Shown: positions 7,534 to 13,364, numbered from the stretch's first letter. The stretch: 13,841 nucleotides of DNA from Synechococcaceae bacterium Bin_79_3 (GCA_009914645.1 VFLB01000210.1:1-13841); one strand, 5' to 3'. Made by a program: numbers and translations. The notes: generated by a model from the letters alone, not told the origin.

Positions 7534-8317
7534 ACCAGTTCCCAGCCACTTCAATCAACCAGATAAAGGCTTCAACAGCATTCCAGGCTGGACATGGATT
7601 GGCACCTACGGCGGTTACTACTTGCAATGCAATCTCTTATCAGAATTTGAACACGGCTTCTTTACGCGTTTATGGCACGGCCGCTTACCAGAGGAATTGG
7701 TGGGTTACGTAAGCGCTGGGGTGAGTGTGCATAGGCCGCAGCAAATCCATGGCGCCGCAGTTGTTCCAGCCTCCCAGGCCCGACAAGCTCCCTGGCCGCC
7801 AGCTGATGGGCTGGTAAGCGACTCAGGGGGCCAGAGCCTTTGGGTATGTGGCGCAGATTGCACGCCGGTATTGATTGCCGATGCCGCCACTGGCAGGGTT
7901 GCCGCCTGCCATGCGGGTTGGCGCGGGGTGGCTGGCGGCATTCTTAATCAAGCAATTGAACAAATGGAGGCCGCTGGCAGCCAGCGCAGCCACCTACTAG
8001 TGGGCCTAGGGCCAGCCGTGAGCGGCCCCAACTACCAGGTAGAACGTGCCACAAGTAGCCAGGTGGGAAACATCAACGAACTTATTCAAGGCGGGGCCTT
8101 GTTGTTAGATGCAAAAGAGGGTTTTGATCGCCTTGATATCCGCCGGGCTGCTTACCTACAACTGCTGCAATTGGGGCTTGTGGATAAACAAATAAGTAGT
8201 TGCCCCCTTTGCACCGTGGCTGAAAAGGAACTGTTTCATTCATGGCGCCGCGACCAGGTAAAAGCAGTGCAATGGAGCGGCATCGTGAGCTCTAACTGCG
8301 TTGATATGCAACGGTGA
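7526..8317 (+). CDS. PgeF/YfiH-family laccase-like oxidoreductase
   Basis: 263 residues of the DUF152/YfiH family. Members are described as multicopper polyphenol oxidases, as purine nucleoside phosphorylase/deaminase-type enzymes, and in E. coli as a peptidoglycan editing factor that removes wrongly incorporated residues from UDP-MurNAc precursors; the true activity here is unknown. The metal-site residues are present: H75 (QQIHGA), C112 (GADCTPVLIAD) and H129 (ACHAGWRGVAGG). The C-terminal SCPLCT...FHSWRRD motif is also typical. The usual GPCC element reads GPAVSGPNYQV, so those cysteines are absent. The ATG overlaps the end of the Tab2-family gene by 8 bases; the 3' end overlaps the convergent DUF938 gene by 26 bases. 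Confidence 0.88.
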   Translation: MSEPVPSHFNQPDKGFNSIPGWTWIGTYGGYYLQCNLLSEFEHGFFTRLWHGRLPEELVGYVSAGVSVHRPQQIHGAAVVPASQARQAPWPPADGLVSDSGGQSLWVCGADCTPVLIADAATGRVAACHAGWRGVAGGILNQAIEQMEAAGSQRSHLLVGLGPAVSGPNYQVERATSSQVGNINELIQGGALLLDAKEGFDRLDIRRAAYLQLLQLGLVDKQISSCPLCTVAEKELFHSWRRDQVKAVQWSGIVSSNCVDMQR

Positions 8318-8921
8318 GATTATTGGCCGGCATTTGCCAGCATCCGATTTGCTCAAGTTGATATTGCAAAGCAAGTTTGTTTAATACCTCCAAGCGGCGC
8401 AGCCCCCAAGCTGGATTGCGTTGTTTTAAAGATGCATCAAATGCTTCATTGCTAGGGCTAGTGGCTTTGCCCTCCTCCCGAAAGGGGCCGTAAAGCACAA
8501 GTAAAGCGCCTGCTGAGAGCAGCTTTGCCCCATTAGCCAGCAAGCCTTCTGTGGCAACCCAGGGGGCGATATGAATCATGTTTATGCATAAGAGCATCTG
8601 CAACGGCTCAGTTAGAGCTGGCCAAGATTTATCGCTGGTATCGATATTTAAAGGGGGCAACATATTTTTTAAACCAAGATGGCGCCCCCAAGCAGCAAGG
8701 CTGGCTCGATGGGTTGGATCAGGATCGCTACCTTGCCAATGCAATTCGGGATGGCTGCCGCTATATCGCTGCTGCAGGTAGCAAAGATGTTCGCCACTGC
8801 CACTAGCGATCTCCAATACCAAGCCAGCTCTTGGCAATAATGGCTCCAGCACTGCCGCCAGCGGCTCCCGGTTGCGCTCAGTAGCTGGGAACCAAAGCCG
8901 ATCATCTCCGTTTTTATTCAC
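8292..8921 (-). CDS. DUF938 class I SAM-dependent methyltransferase
   Basis: 209 residues starting at GTG; a stop lies seven codons upstream, so the start is well bounded, and AGCGAGAAG before it may serve as a weak ribosome binding site. The family signature is clear: FPATERNREPLAAVL near the N-terminus, SAM-binding VLEIASGSGEH at about 35-45, QGSDPDP at the second acidic loop, NMIHIAPW in the core, YGPF and the closing NNLTVAY. The methyl acceptor is unknown for this family. It converges on the PgeF-like gene with a 26-base overlap and diverges from the DUF6737 gene across only 23 bases. Confidence 0.9.
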   Translation of the reverse strand: MNKNGDDRLWFPATERNREPLAAVLEPLLPRAGLVLEIASGSGEHLCYLQQRYSGSHPELHWQGSDPDPTHRASLAAWGRHLGLKNMLPPLNIDTSDKSWPALTEPLQMLLCINMIHIAPWVATEGLLANGAKLLSAGALLVLYGPFREEGKATSPSNEAFDASLKQRNPAWGLRRLEVLNKLALQYQLEQIGCWQMPANNLTVAYQRS

Positions 8922-8944
8922 TTTCTTCTCGCTAATTTCTCAGC

Positions 8945-9151
8945 ATGGCTCATCCTTTTTGGTCGTTGAAACCCTGGTGGTGCCAACCATGGACAATTCT
9001 GCTCACAGGCACAATTGCCATCGCAGGAAGTTGGTTGTTGCTGCAAATCTGGTGGTTAACCACAGGCGTTGGCTTAGTTGTAATTGCTTGGTGGGTTTTG
9101 TTTTTACTAATCGTGCCCAACATTACCCCTGTTGAAACCATTGTTGACTAA
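8945..9151 (+). CDS. DUF6737-like small tryptophan-rich membrane protein
   Basis: 68 residues from an ATG. It opens with SLKPWWCQPWTILLTG, a pattern I associate with the short cyanobacterial DUF6737 family, then has two hydrophobic segments (about 18-38 and 40-58) separated by a short turn, ending in a brief polar tail. Nine of 68 residues are tryptophan, which suggests anchoring at the membrane interface, perhaps in thylakoids. Function is unknown. Its last 45 bases overlap the 3' end of the convergent lipase-like gene, so both ends are coding in two frames on opposite strands. Confidence 0.75.
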   Translation: MAHPFWSLKPWWCQPWTILLTGTIAIAGSWLLLQIWWLTTGVGLVVIAWWVLFLLIVPNITPVETIVD

Positions 9152-9751
9152 CAACAATTCAACCAAGGGATCCAGTGCTGCTTTGGCTTTGATCAATTGG
9201 CGATGATTCCAAACCGGTAATTGCTGCACAGAACCCACCGGCAACACCCCCAGCCAAGAAGGCACCACCATCGCATCTAACAAGCAATAAAAACTGTGGC
9301 ATTCAACGTTTTGCAACGCTGATGGTGCGCTGTTAAGTATTTGCAGCAGGGGGCTGCCGGGTTGCATATCAGCGATGCCAGGCAGGAGCCACCTTGGTGC
9401 TGGCAAGGCGGTGAGGGTGCCCTTTTGTGGACTTCCCAAGCTCACAAAAAGTTTGGTGCGCTGATCTCCTCCCAATAGCTGCAGCCAGCAGCGCAACACC
9501 ACGCCACCCATCGAAAATCCCAAAACATTTAGTGCCTGCTTAGGCCCAAACCGAGCCGAGATTTGATCCTGCAGATCCTCAGCTAGCACTTCCAGTGGGG
9601 TACGCCCCAAGCGATGGGGCAAATGGGGGGAAAATATTTCAATCCCAAATGGAGCCAATCGCTTTTTTAAGGGCTTAAAAATATTTGGGCTATCCCAAAG
9701 CCCATGCACGAGTACGAGGGGAAATGGCGACACCAGTTTTCTACCCATCAT
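9107..9751 (-). CDS. Alpha/beta hydrolase, lipase-like
   Basis: 214 residues; ATG at 9751 or the next codon at 9748. An esterase or lipase of the triacylglycerol lipase type, likely soluble since no signal peptide is seen. Motifs: oxyanion segment LVLVHGLWDSP (H16-G17), nucleophile elbow GFSMGG with S80, probable acid D159 in LLDAMVVP, and probable catalytic H183 in WNHRQLI, in the right order and spacing. The substrate is unknown; a role in membrane lipid turnover is plausible. It diverges from the 9795 gene across 43 bases and overlaps the DUF6737-like gene by 45 bases at its 3' end. Confidence 0.88.
   Translation of the reverse strand: MMGRKLVSPFPLVLVHGLWDSPNIFKPLKKRLAPFGIEIFSPHLPHRLGRTPLEVLAEDLQDQISARFGPKQALNVLGFSMGGVVLRCWLQLLGGDQRTKLFVSLGSPQKGTLTALPAPRWLLPGIADMQPGSPLLQILNSAPSALQNVECHSFYCLLDAMVVPSWLGVLPVGSVQQLPVWNHRQLIKAKAALDPLVELLLVNNGFNRGNVGHD
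9131..9163. terminator. Inverted repeat at the DUF6737/lipase stop junction
   Basis: GTTGAA (9131-9136) pairs with TTCAAC (9158-9163), and inside it TTGTTG (9141-9146) pairs with CAACAA (9152-9157) around the loop ACTAA, which contains the plus-strand TAA stop. The left arm has a 4-base bulge. It is AT-rich with no U-tract, so it is a poor intrinsic terminator, but its symmetry would let it act on transcripts from either strand. Confidence 0.3.
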
Positions 9752-9794
9752 CCGCCCCTAACATTAGAAGCTGATTTGGGAAAGGATTTAGGTA

Positions 9795-10181
9795 ATGGGC
9801 ATGGATCACTATTTAGTTTGCCTTGCCCTACTGGATCAAGATGGCAAGCGGCGTTTACCAATCGGAGGAGCTTCCCTAGCGGTGGAAATCGGGCCAAATG
9901 CAGATCCTGGCCGTGAAGGGGAGGTTCTGGTGCTTGAACTGCTGCTGAGGCTCTGGCAGCAGAGTGATGCTGGTGCGGTGCAACGCCATGGGGCAGAACA
10001 AAGTTTGCTCTTGCTAGAGATGCCGATGGCAAAAGTATTGGAAGATCTTCCACGCTTAAAGAAAGCTTGGCTTGCTGGTGGTGATAGAAGCGATTTGTAT
10101 AAAGGCCTAAGGGAATTGGCGGAAAGGGGTTGGATTATTCAAACGGCTAAATACAGCAAACCTTGTTTTAAAAACTGGTGA
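9795..10181 (+). CDS. Conserved-looking protein of unknown function
   Basis: I do not recognise this family. 128 residues from the ATG at 9795; an ATG two codons later (9801) is equally possible, and purine-rich AAAGGA and AGG elements sit at suitable distances for each. The protein is soluble, begins with a hydrophobic strand (DHYLVCLALLD) and GASLAVEIG, has a leucine-rich helical middle, and ends in a basic, aromatic tail (GWIIQTAKYSKPCFKNW). No signal peptide, membrane span or metal motif is seen. Its stop overlaps the GTG start of the c6-like cytochrome by 4 bases, so the two are probably translated together. A 101-codon frame on the opposite strand is proline/leucine-rich and looks like a shadow. 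Confidence 0.7.
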   Translation: MGMDHYLVCLALLDQDGKRRLPIGGASLAVEIGPNADPGREGEVLVLELLLRLWQQSDAGAVQRHGAEQSLLLLEMPMAKVLEDLPRLKKAWLAGGDRSDLYKGLRELAERGWIIQTAKYSKPCFKNW

Positions 10182-10489
10182 ACTCAATTTTTTCATTTTT
10201 TTTAAGTGTGCTGCTTTTTGTAGCAATCCCCTCCAACGAAGGAGCTCAATTGTTTGGTCAACATTGCGTTGGTTGCCATTTAAATGGCGGCAATATTATC
10301 CGCAGAGGTAAAACACTTAAACTAGCCGCATTAGAAAAAAATGGAATATTATCCGCTGCAGATATCAGCGCAATTGCAGCAAATGGGAAGGGTCAAATGG
10401 GAGCCTATGGAGATGTTTTAGGTTCTGCTGGTATAAACGCTGTAGCTGAATACGTATGGCAGCAAGCATTAACTAACTGGCCTTCATAA
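10178..10489 (+). CDS. Cytochrome c6-family protein
   Basis: 103 residues. Single-haem class I cytochrome c with haem attachment C30-V-G-C33-H34 and probable axial M74 in GKGQMGAYGD; the C-terminal AVAEYVWQQA helix is typical of c6. Residues 1-18 form a hydrophobic export signal, so the mature protein should act in the thylakoid lumen or periplasm, carrying electrons or acting as a redox sensor. The NGGNIIRRGKTL...ALEKNGI segment and the M-G (not M-P) after the haem ligand look more like the c6B/c6C branch than classical PetJ; this is a judgement by eye. The GTG start overlaps the upstream stop (GTGA); a TAA two codons earlier in frame rules out a longer ATG form. No Lys or Arg precedes the hydrophobic core, unusual for an export signal. 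Confidence 0.85.
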   Translation: MNSIFSFFLSVLLFVAIPSNEGAQLFGQHCVGCHLNGGNIIRRGKTLKLAALEKNGILSAADISAIAANGKGQMGAYGDVLGSAGINAVAEYVWQQALTNWPS

Positions 10490-10750
10490 AGCCTGAATCC
10501 AGGGATAAATTTCTACTGAGGTCCAGATTCCATTAAGCCAATAAATATCATTTTTTATCAATTGTTCAACTTGAAGGCGATTCTCAGCTTCGTAGATGCC
10601 AAATACATGGGTGCTGTCTTCTGTTGGGCCAATAGTTATGAGCAGCCCCTCCTCTTTTTGTTGCCTTAATCCAGCTAAGTGCTCCTCCCTATAGGGGGTG
10701 CGCGCTTCAAGGGCATTAGCGCAATAGGTGCCCCACAAAACAAATCGCAT
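10484..10750 (-). CDS. YciI-like protein
   Basis: 88 residues of the YciI family, a small dimeric alpha/beta barrel of ferredoxin-like fold. Visible: N-terminal strand MRFVLWGTYC, REEHLAGLRQ with the conserved H24, a GLLITIGPTED loop, and a C-terminal aromatic strand (IYPWIQ). The family is thought to be enzymatic through the His-Asp pair, but the reaction is generally unknown. The ATG lies 2 bases after the trpA stop, so it is the last gene of the ndhL-DUF3007-trpA run. Its TGA overlaps the end of the c6-like gene by 6 bases; the two stop codons are adjacent in opposite orientations. Confidence 0.85.
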   Translation of the reverse strand: MRFVLWGTYCANALEARTPYREEHLAGLRQQKEEGLLITIGPTEDSTHVFGIYEAENRLQVEQLIKNDIYWLNGIWTSVEIYPWIQAL

Positions 10751-10752
10751 AT

Positions 10753-11559
10753 CTAGTTATCTAGAGCCTCACGTAATTCGCGGCAAAAGTTTCCTGCCGC
10801 CAGCACCGGATCGGCACCATCGCGCCTGGCTTCAGCCATGCGCTTCACCAGGGCACTGCCAACTATTGCCCCATCTGCACCCCAATCGCGCACCTGGCGG
10901 GCTTGATCAACGCCTGAAATGCCAAAACCCACGGCTACGGGGGTGTTGCCTAAGGCCTTCAGCTGTTGCACTAATCCGGCTACACGGCTTTCCATTTGGC
11001 TGCGCTCCCCTGTAACCCCAGTAACACTCACTAAGTAGGTAAAGCCGCGGCTGGCGTTAACGATGCGGGCCATCCTTTCCGCTGGAGTGGTGGGAGCCAC
11101 CAAAAGCACAAGATCTAAACCTGCAGCGGCCGCAATCGGAGCTAGACGCTCCCCTTCCTCCAGGGGTAAATCTGGCACCAATAAACCGGCAGCACCAGCG
11201 GCGGCAGCTTCGCTGCAGAAACGTTCCATTCCGCGATTAAGCAACGGATTGCTGTAGGTGAACAACACCACCGGCAGTTGCAACTCCCCTTTCAAACTGC
11301 TGAGCAGCTCCAAAACACCGCCCAAAGTTGTTCCTGCAGCAAGGGCTCTGCTGGCCGCAGCTTGTATTACCGGCCCATCAGCCAACGGATCGCTGTAGGG
11401 GATTCCAAGCTCAACCAGGTTTGCCCCTGCCTGCTGGAGGGCTAGCAACGCAGCCCTGGTAGTGGCGAGGCTGTCGTCGCCGGCAGTGAGAAATGGCATA
11501 AGCGCACAACGGTTTTGAGCCCGCAGGCGATCAAAACAATTAGCGATTAGAGAACTCAC
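10753..11559 (-). CDS. trpA: Tryptophan synthase alpha subunit
   Basis: Cleaves indole-3-glycerol phosphate to indole and glyceraldehyde-3-phosphate; indole is channelled to TrpB. 268 residues, the family length. Catalytic E50 ([12 protein letters not shown]) and D61 ([10 protein letters not shown]) are present, with phosphate-binding GFGISG and VGSALVK near the C-terminus. The start is GTG, overlapping the stop of the upstream DUF3007 gene by 4 bases (GTGA), so translation is probably coupled. It is downstream of ndhL and DUF3007, an arrangement I recall as common in cyanobacteria, and far from trpF in this window. Confidence 0.96.
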   Translation of the reverse strand: MSSLIANCFDRLRAQNRCALMPFLTAGDDSLATTRAALLALQQAGANLVELGIPYSDPLADGPVIQAAASRALAAGTTLGGVLELLSSLKGELQLPVVLFTYSNPLLNRGMERFCSEAAAAGAAGLLVPDLPLEEGERLAPIAAAAGLDLVLLVAPTTPAERMARIVNASRGFTYLVSVTGVTGERSQMESRVAGLVQQLKALGNTPVAVGFGISGVDQARQVRDWGADGAIVGSALVKRMAEARRDGADPVLAAGNFCRELREALDN

Positions 11560-11870
11560 TGGCCCACTTCCTTTAACAAGGCTTGCTGTTCCTCAGGCGA
11601 AAGGCTTTCAAAGTGTTCCCGCAGCTGATCTGTTGTTAGAGCGTCGTAGGCGCTGCGGTAGCGGCGGCGCTGCTCCATAAAGGTCATCCGCCCTGTAACC
11701 ACCCGAAATAAATAACTGCCGGTCCAGCCAACAACGAGCAACACAAGCAGCGCTTCTGCTGCGATCCCAGCATCTAGCCCAGCAAGGCCGGCGGCTCTAA
11801 AGCCCCAGTAGCCAGCTCCTCCCAAAGCAAATACAGCAAGGCAAAGCCAAAGGGCACGGGCGCGGGTCAT
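11556..11870 (-). CDS. DUF3007-family membrane protein
   Basis: 104 residues with two predicted membrane helices (about 6-26 and 36-58), then an arginine-rich stretch ([14 protein letters not shown]) and an acidic C-terminal helix ([20 protein letters not shown]). This matches my recollection of DUF3007, a small family of cyanobacteria and plastid-bearing organisms with no firm function. It lies 5 bases after ndhL and overlaps the trpA start by 4 bases. TGAGG about 10 bases before the ATG may be the ribosome binding site. Its place between ndhL and trpA suggests a thylakoid role near NDH-1, but that is inference from context. Confidence 0.85.
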   Translation of the reverse strand: MTRARALWLCLAVFALGGAGYWGFRAAGLAGLDAGIAAEALLVLLVVGWTGSYLFRVVTGRMTFMEQRRRYRSAYDALTTDQLREHFESLSPEEQQALLKEVGQ

Positions 11871-11875
11871 TGCTT

Positions 11876-12112
11876 CTAGGCCTCAGCATGGCCCTTAAGG
11901 CGCAAATTCAAGAAAGGGGCGAACAGGATTAGCCCTGGAAAAAATAAAAATACGAGCCCGTAAACAAATGTGCGTTCATATTTGCCCATCACATGCCAGC
12001 GGCGATTCATCCATAGAAAAAGCACAAGGGGCACCACCAGCAGGTAAGCGCCGCCAAGAATCCCGTAGGCCAATAGCACCAGCAAGGTGTCTGGGGGAAG
12101 CTGGGAGAGCAT
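11876..12112 (-). CDS. ndhL: NAD(P)H-quinone oxidoreductase subunit L (NDH-1)
   Basis: NdhL is a small membrane subunit specific to the cyanobacterial and chloroplast NDH-1 complex, needed for cyclic electron flow and inorganic-carbon-related NDH function. 78 residues from the ATG at 12112. A longer frame to 12187 exists, but its extra residues read through the 3' part of the tRNA, so it is rejected. Hydrophobic segments span about 9-35 and 46-68, separated by the conserved [19 protein letters not shown] region. It is the first protein gene downstream of the tRNA (45-base gap) and precedes DUF3007 by 5 bases. No clear Shine-Dalgarno sequence is seen. Confidence 0.92.
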   Translation of the reverse strand: MLSQLPPDTLLVLLAYGILGGAYLLVVPLVLFLWMNRRWHVMGKYERTFVYGLVFLFFPGLILFAPFLNLRLKGHAEA

Positions 12113-12157
12113 GTGCTGGAAAGGCAAGGGGAACTCCGAAGCGCAGCTGGATTTAAG

Positions 12158-12233
12158 TGGTGCCCGTGGTGGGATTCGAACCCGCACTGGAGCGATTTTA
12201 AGTCGCTTATCTCTGCCGTTGGATTACACGGGC
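12158..12233 (-). tRNA. tRNA with anticodon UAA (Leu by anticodon), short variable arm, CCA encoded
   Basis: The 73-nt body runs from 12233 (5') to 12161, with CCA encoded at 12160-12158. Acceptor stem GCCCGTG/CACGGGC is perfect; the anticodon stem AGCGA/TCGCT is perfect around the loop CTTAAAA, giving U33 and anticodon UAA at 12200-12198. The T-loop is TTCGAAT; its stem has one C-A mismatch (GCGGG/CCCAC). The D-stem ATCC/AGAT has three pairs and a mismatch, with G18-G19 present. The discriminator is A73. The variable region is only 5 bases (CCAGT), whereas leucine tRNAs normally have a long variable arm. Charging identity is therefore uncertain. It lies 45 bases upstream of ndhL on the same strand. 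Confidence 0.85.
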
Positions 12234-12275
12234 AGGCACACTCAACCATCATCAACTAGCACCACCTGCATCCCC

Positions 12276-12830
12276 ATGGCTGAGGAGCAGCTGCAACAGT
12301 TCCTGAAGAAGGTAGATCAACTTAACCAGCTGGTGGCACTGGTTAAGAGCGATTCCGAACTGCGGGAGCGTTTAAGCGCCTGCAGCAACCATCAAGAAGT
12401 GGTAACCCTCGCTGCAGAACAGGGTCTGCAAATTGGGCAACGTTGGGGCGAGCCGAAATCGCAGGCTCCAATTTTGCAAGCAAGTGCCCAACAAAACAAC
12501 CTTTGGCTCAGTGCAGCCCCGCCACCGGGCCAAGAGCAGCTGCAATCGCTCCTACAAGCCAAGGGGGTGCGGTTGGAATTAATCCACTCAAATGCTGCCG
12601 CAACCCCTGAGGGGCAGTGGTACGACCAACCATTGGGGGAATGGGTTGCGTTATTAACCGGTAGCGCCCAGCTTCGCTTTGAAGACGAAACCAGCCCCCG
12701 CAACCTTGAAGCAGGGGATTGGTTTTGGATCGCCCCCCGCCGCCGCCATCGGGTGGATGCCTGCGAAGGGGGAGCCGGATGCCTCTGGCTTACTTTATTT
12801 GTAGATTCTAGTTTAATATTCAATGGTTAA
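12276..12830 (+). CDS. Nif11-domain and cupin-domain fusion protein
   Basis: 184 residues from the ATG at 12276; the frame is open further upstream but reads antisense through the tRNA, so that part is rejected. Residues 1-54 match the Nif11 domain (MAEEQLQQFLKKV, then a 31-RLSAC-like helix and EEVV/AAEQGL pattern), best known as the leader of ribosomally made peptides such as prochlorosins. Residues about 55-98 are a glutamine/proline-rich linker. Residues about 100-176 form a single cupin barrel: GQWYDQPLGEWVALLTGSAQ, LEAGDWFWIAP, and H158 in RRRHRV. There is no double-glycine cleavage site or cysteine/serine-rich core peptide, so it is not a lanthipeptide precursor. Function unknown; the cupin may bind a metal or small ligand. 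It diverges from the tRNA across 42 bases. Confidence 0.8.
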   Translation: MAEEQLQQFLKKVDQLNQLVALVKSDSELRERLSACSNHQEVVTLAAEQGLQIGQRWGEPKSQAPILQASAQQNNLWLSAAPPPGQEQLQSLLQAKGVRLELIHSNAAATPEGQWYDQPLGEWVALLTGSAQLRFEDETSPRNLEAGDWFWIAPRRRHRVDACEGGAGCLWLTLFVDSSLIFNG

Positions 12831-12892
12831 TTCCACATAACTAATTCACACATTTAACCACACACAGACAACTAACTCCGTGAGAATCAATT

Positions 12893-13339
12893 ATGCTTAA
12901 TTCTGCTCAAAATCTGTTTGCAAAGAAAATCAAATCAAGTATTTATATTTGCTTTTTTATATGTTTTTTTGCTCTGAAGGCGGGGCAAGAAGCTAAGGCT
13001 CAAGCCGCAAAACAAACCATGGCCGATGCCGCTCAAGCTATGAATGTGTGCCGCAAGGTGCCAAAAGCAGACCGTGATGAAATGGTAGGAGAACAGGTAA
13101 CTCGCGCCTGGTTAACTACTGCGCCAGGGGCTGCCGCAGAAAAACAAGATAAAGCAAATTTGTTACGCAGCATGGTGGATGCTTATTCCAAGGCGATGCA
13201 ACAAGATGGACAATTGATCGCCATGGGTTGTAGCCAGGGGGTATTAGATCGCGTGCAGGATCTGAATTGGAGCCCTTTCCACTCAGGCGTGAACGCTGTT
13301 CTCAAAGTGAATGGTATGGGAGATCTAATTAAGCCTTGA
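12893..13339 (+). CDS. Small exported protein of unknown function
   Basis: 148 residues, family not recognised. The N-terminus is a clear signal peptide: basic KKIKSS, hydrophobic IYICFFICFFAL, and a probable AKA-QA cleavage site near residue 36. The mature protein (~112 residues) is helical and charged, with two cysteines (C53 and C113) that could form a disulphide, and ends NGMGDLIKP. The ATG is well placed: upstream codons in frame give no better start. It follows the Nif11-cupin gene by 62 bases of A/C-rich sequence. The 3' end overlaps the PsiE-like gene by 11 bases. Confidence 0.72.
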   Translation: MLNSAQNLFAKKIKSSIYICFFICFFALKAGQEAKAQAAKQTMADAAQAMNVCRKVPKADRDEMVGEQVTRAWLTTAPGAAAEKQDKANLLRSMVDAYSKAMQQDGQLIAMGCSQGVLDRVQDLNWSPFHSGVNAVLKVNGMGDLIKP

Positions 13340-13364
13340 TTTGGCTTCGGTTGTATTTAATTAG
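13325..13364. terminator. Inverted repeat over the overlapping stops of the exported protein and PsiE-like gene
   Basis: CTAATTAA (13325-13332) is an exact inverted repeat of TTAATTAG (13357-13364). Nested inside, AAGCC (13331-13335) pairs with GGCTT (13343-13347). Both stop codons (plus-strand TGA at 13337-13339, minus-strand TAA at 13331-13329) lie within the structure. It could act on transcripts from both strands. There is no long U-tract, so strength is doubtful. Confidence 0.35.

Noticed and set aside
9748..10053. 101-codon open frame on the minus strand
   Set aside because: Antisense to the 9795 gene; proline/histidine/leucine-rich shadow. The plus-strand frame is supported by a ribosome-site-like leader and by coupling to the cytochrome gene.
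12113..12187. N-terminal extension of ndhL
   Set aside because: The extra codons read through the 3' half of the tRNA; NdhL family length and N-terminus fit the ATG at 12112.
12087..12275. N-terminal extension of the Nif11-cupin protein
   Set aside because: It is antisense to the tRNA and overlaps the ndhL start; the Nif11 domain begins exactly at the ATG at 12276.
12392..12823. 143-codon open frame on the minus strand
   Set aside because: Antisense to the Nif11-cupin gene; low-complexity product without recognisable motif.
12831..12892. A/C-rich stretch with repeated CACA before the exported-protein gene
   Set aside because: Short and imperfect; reads as an unstructured leader, not as a regular repeat.
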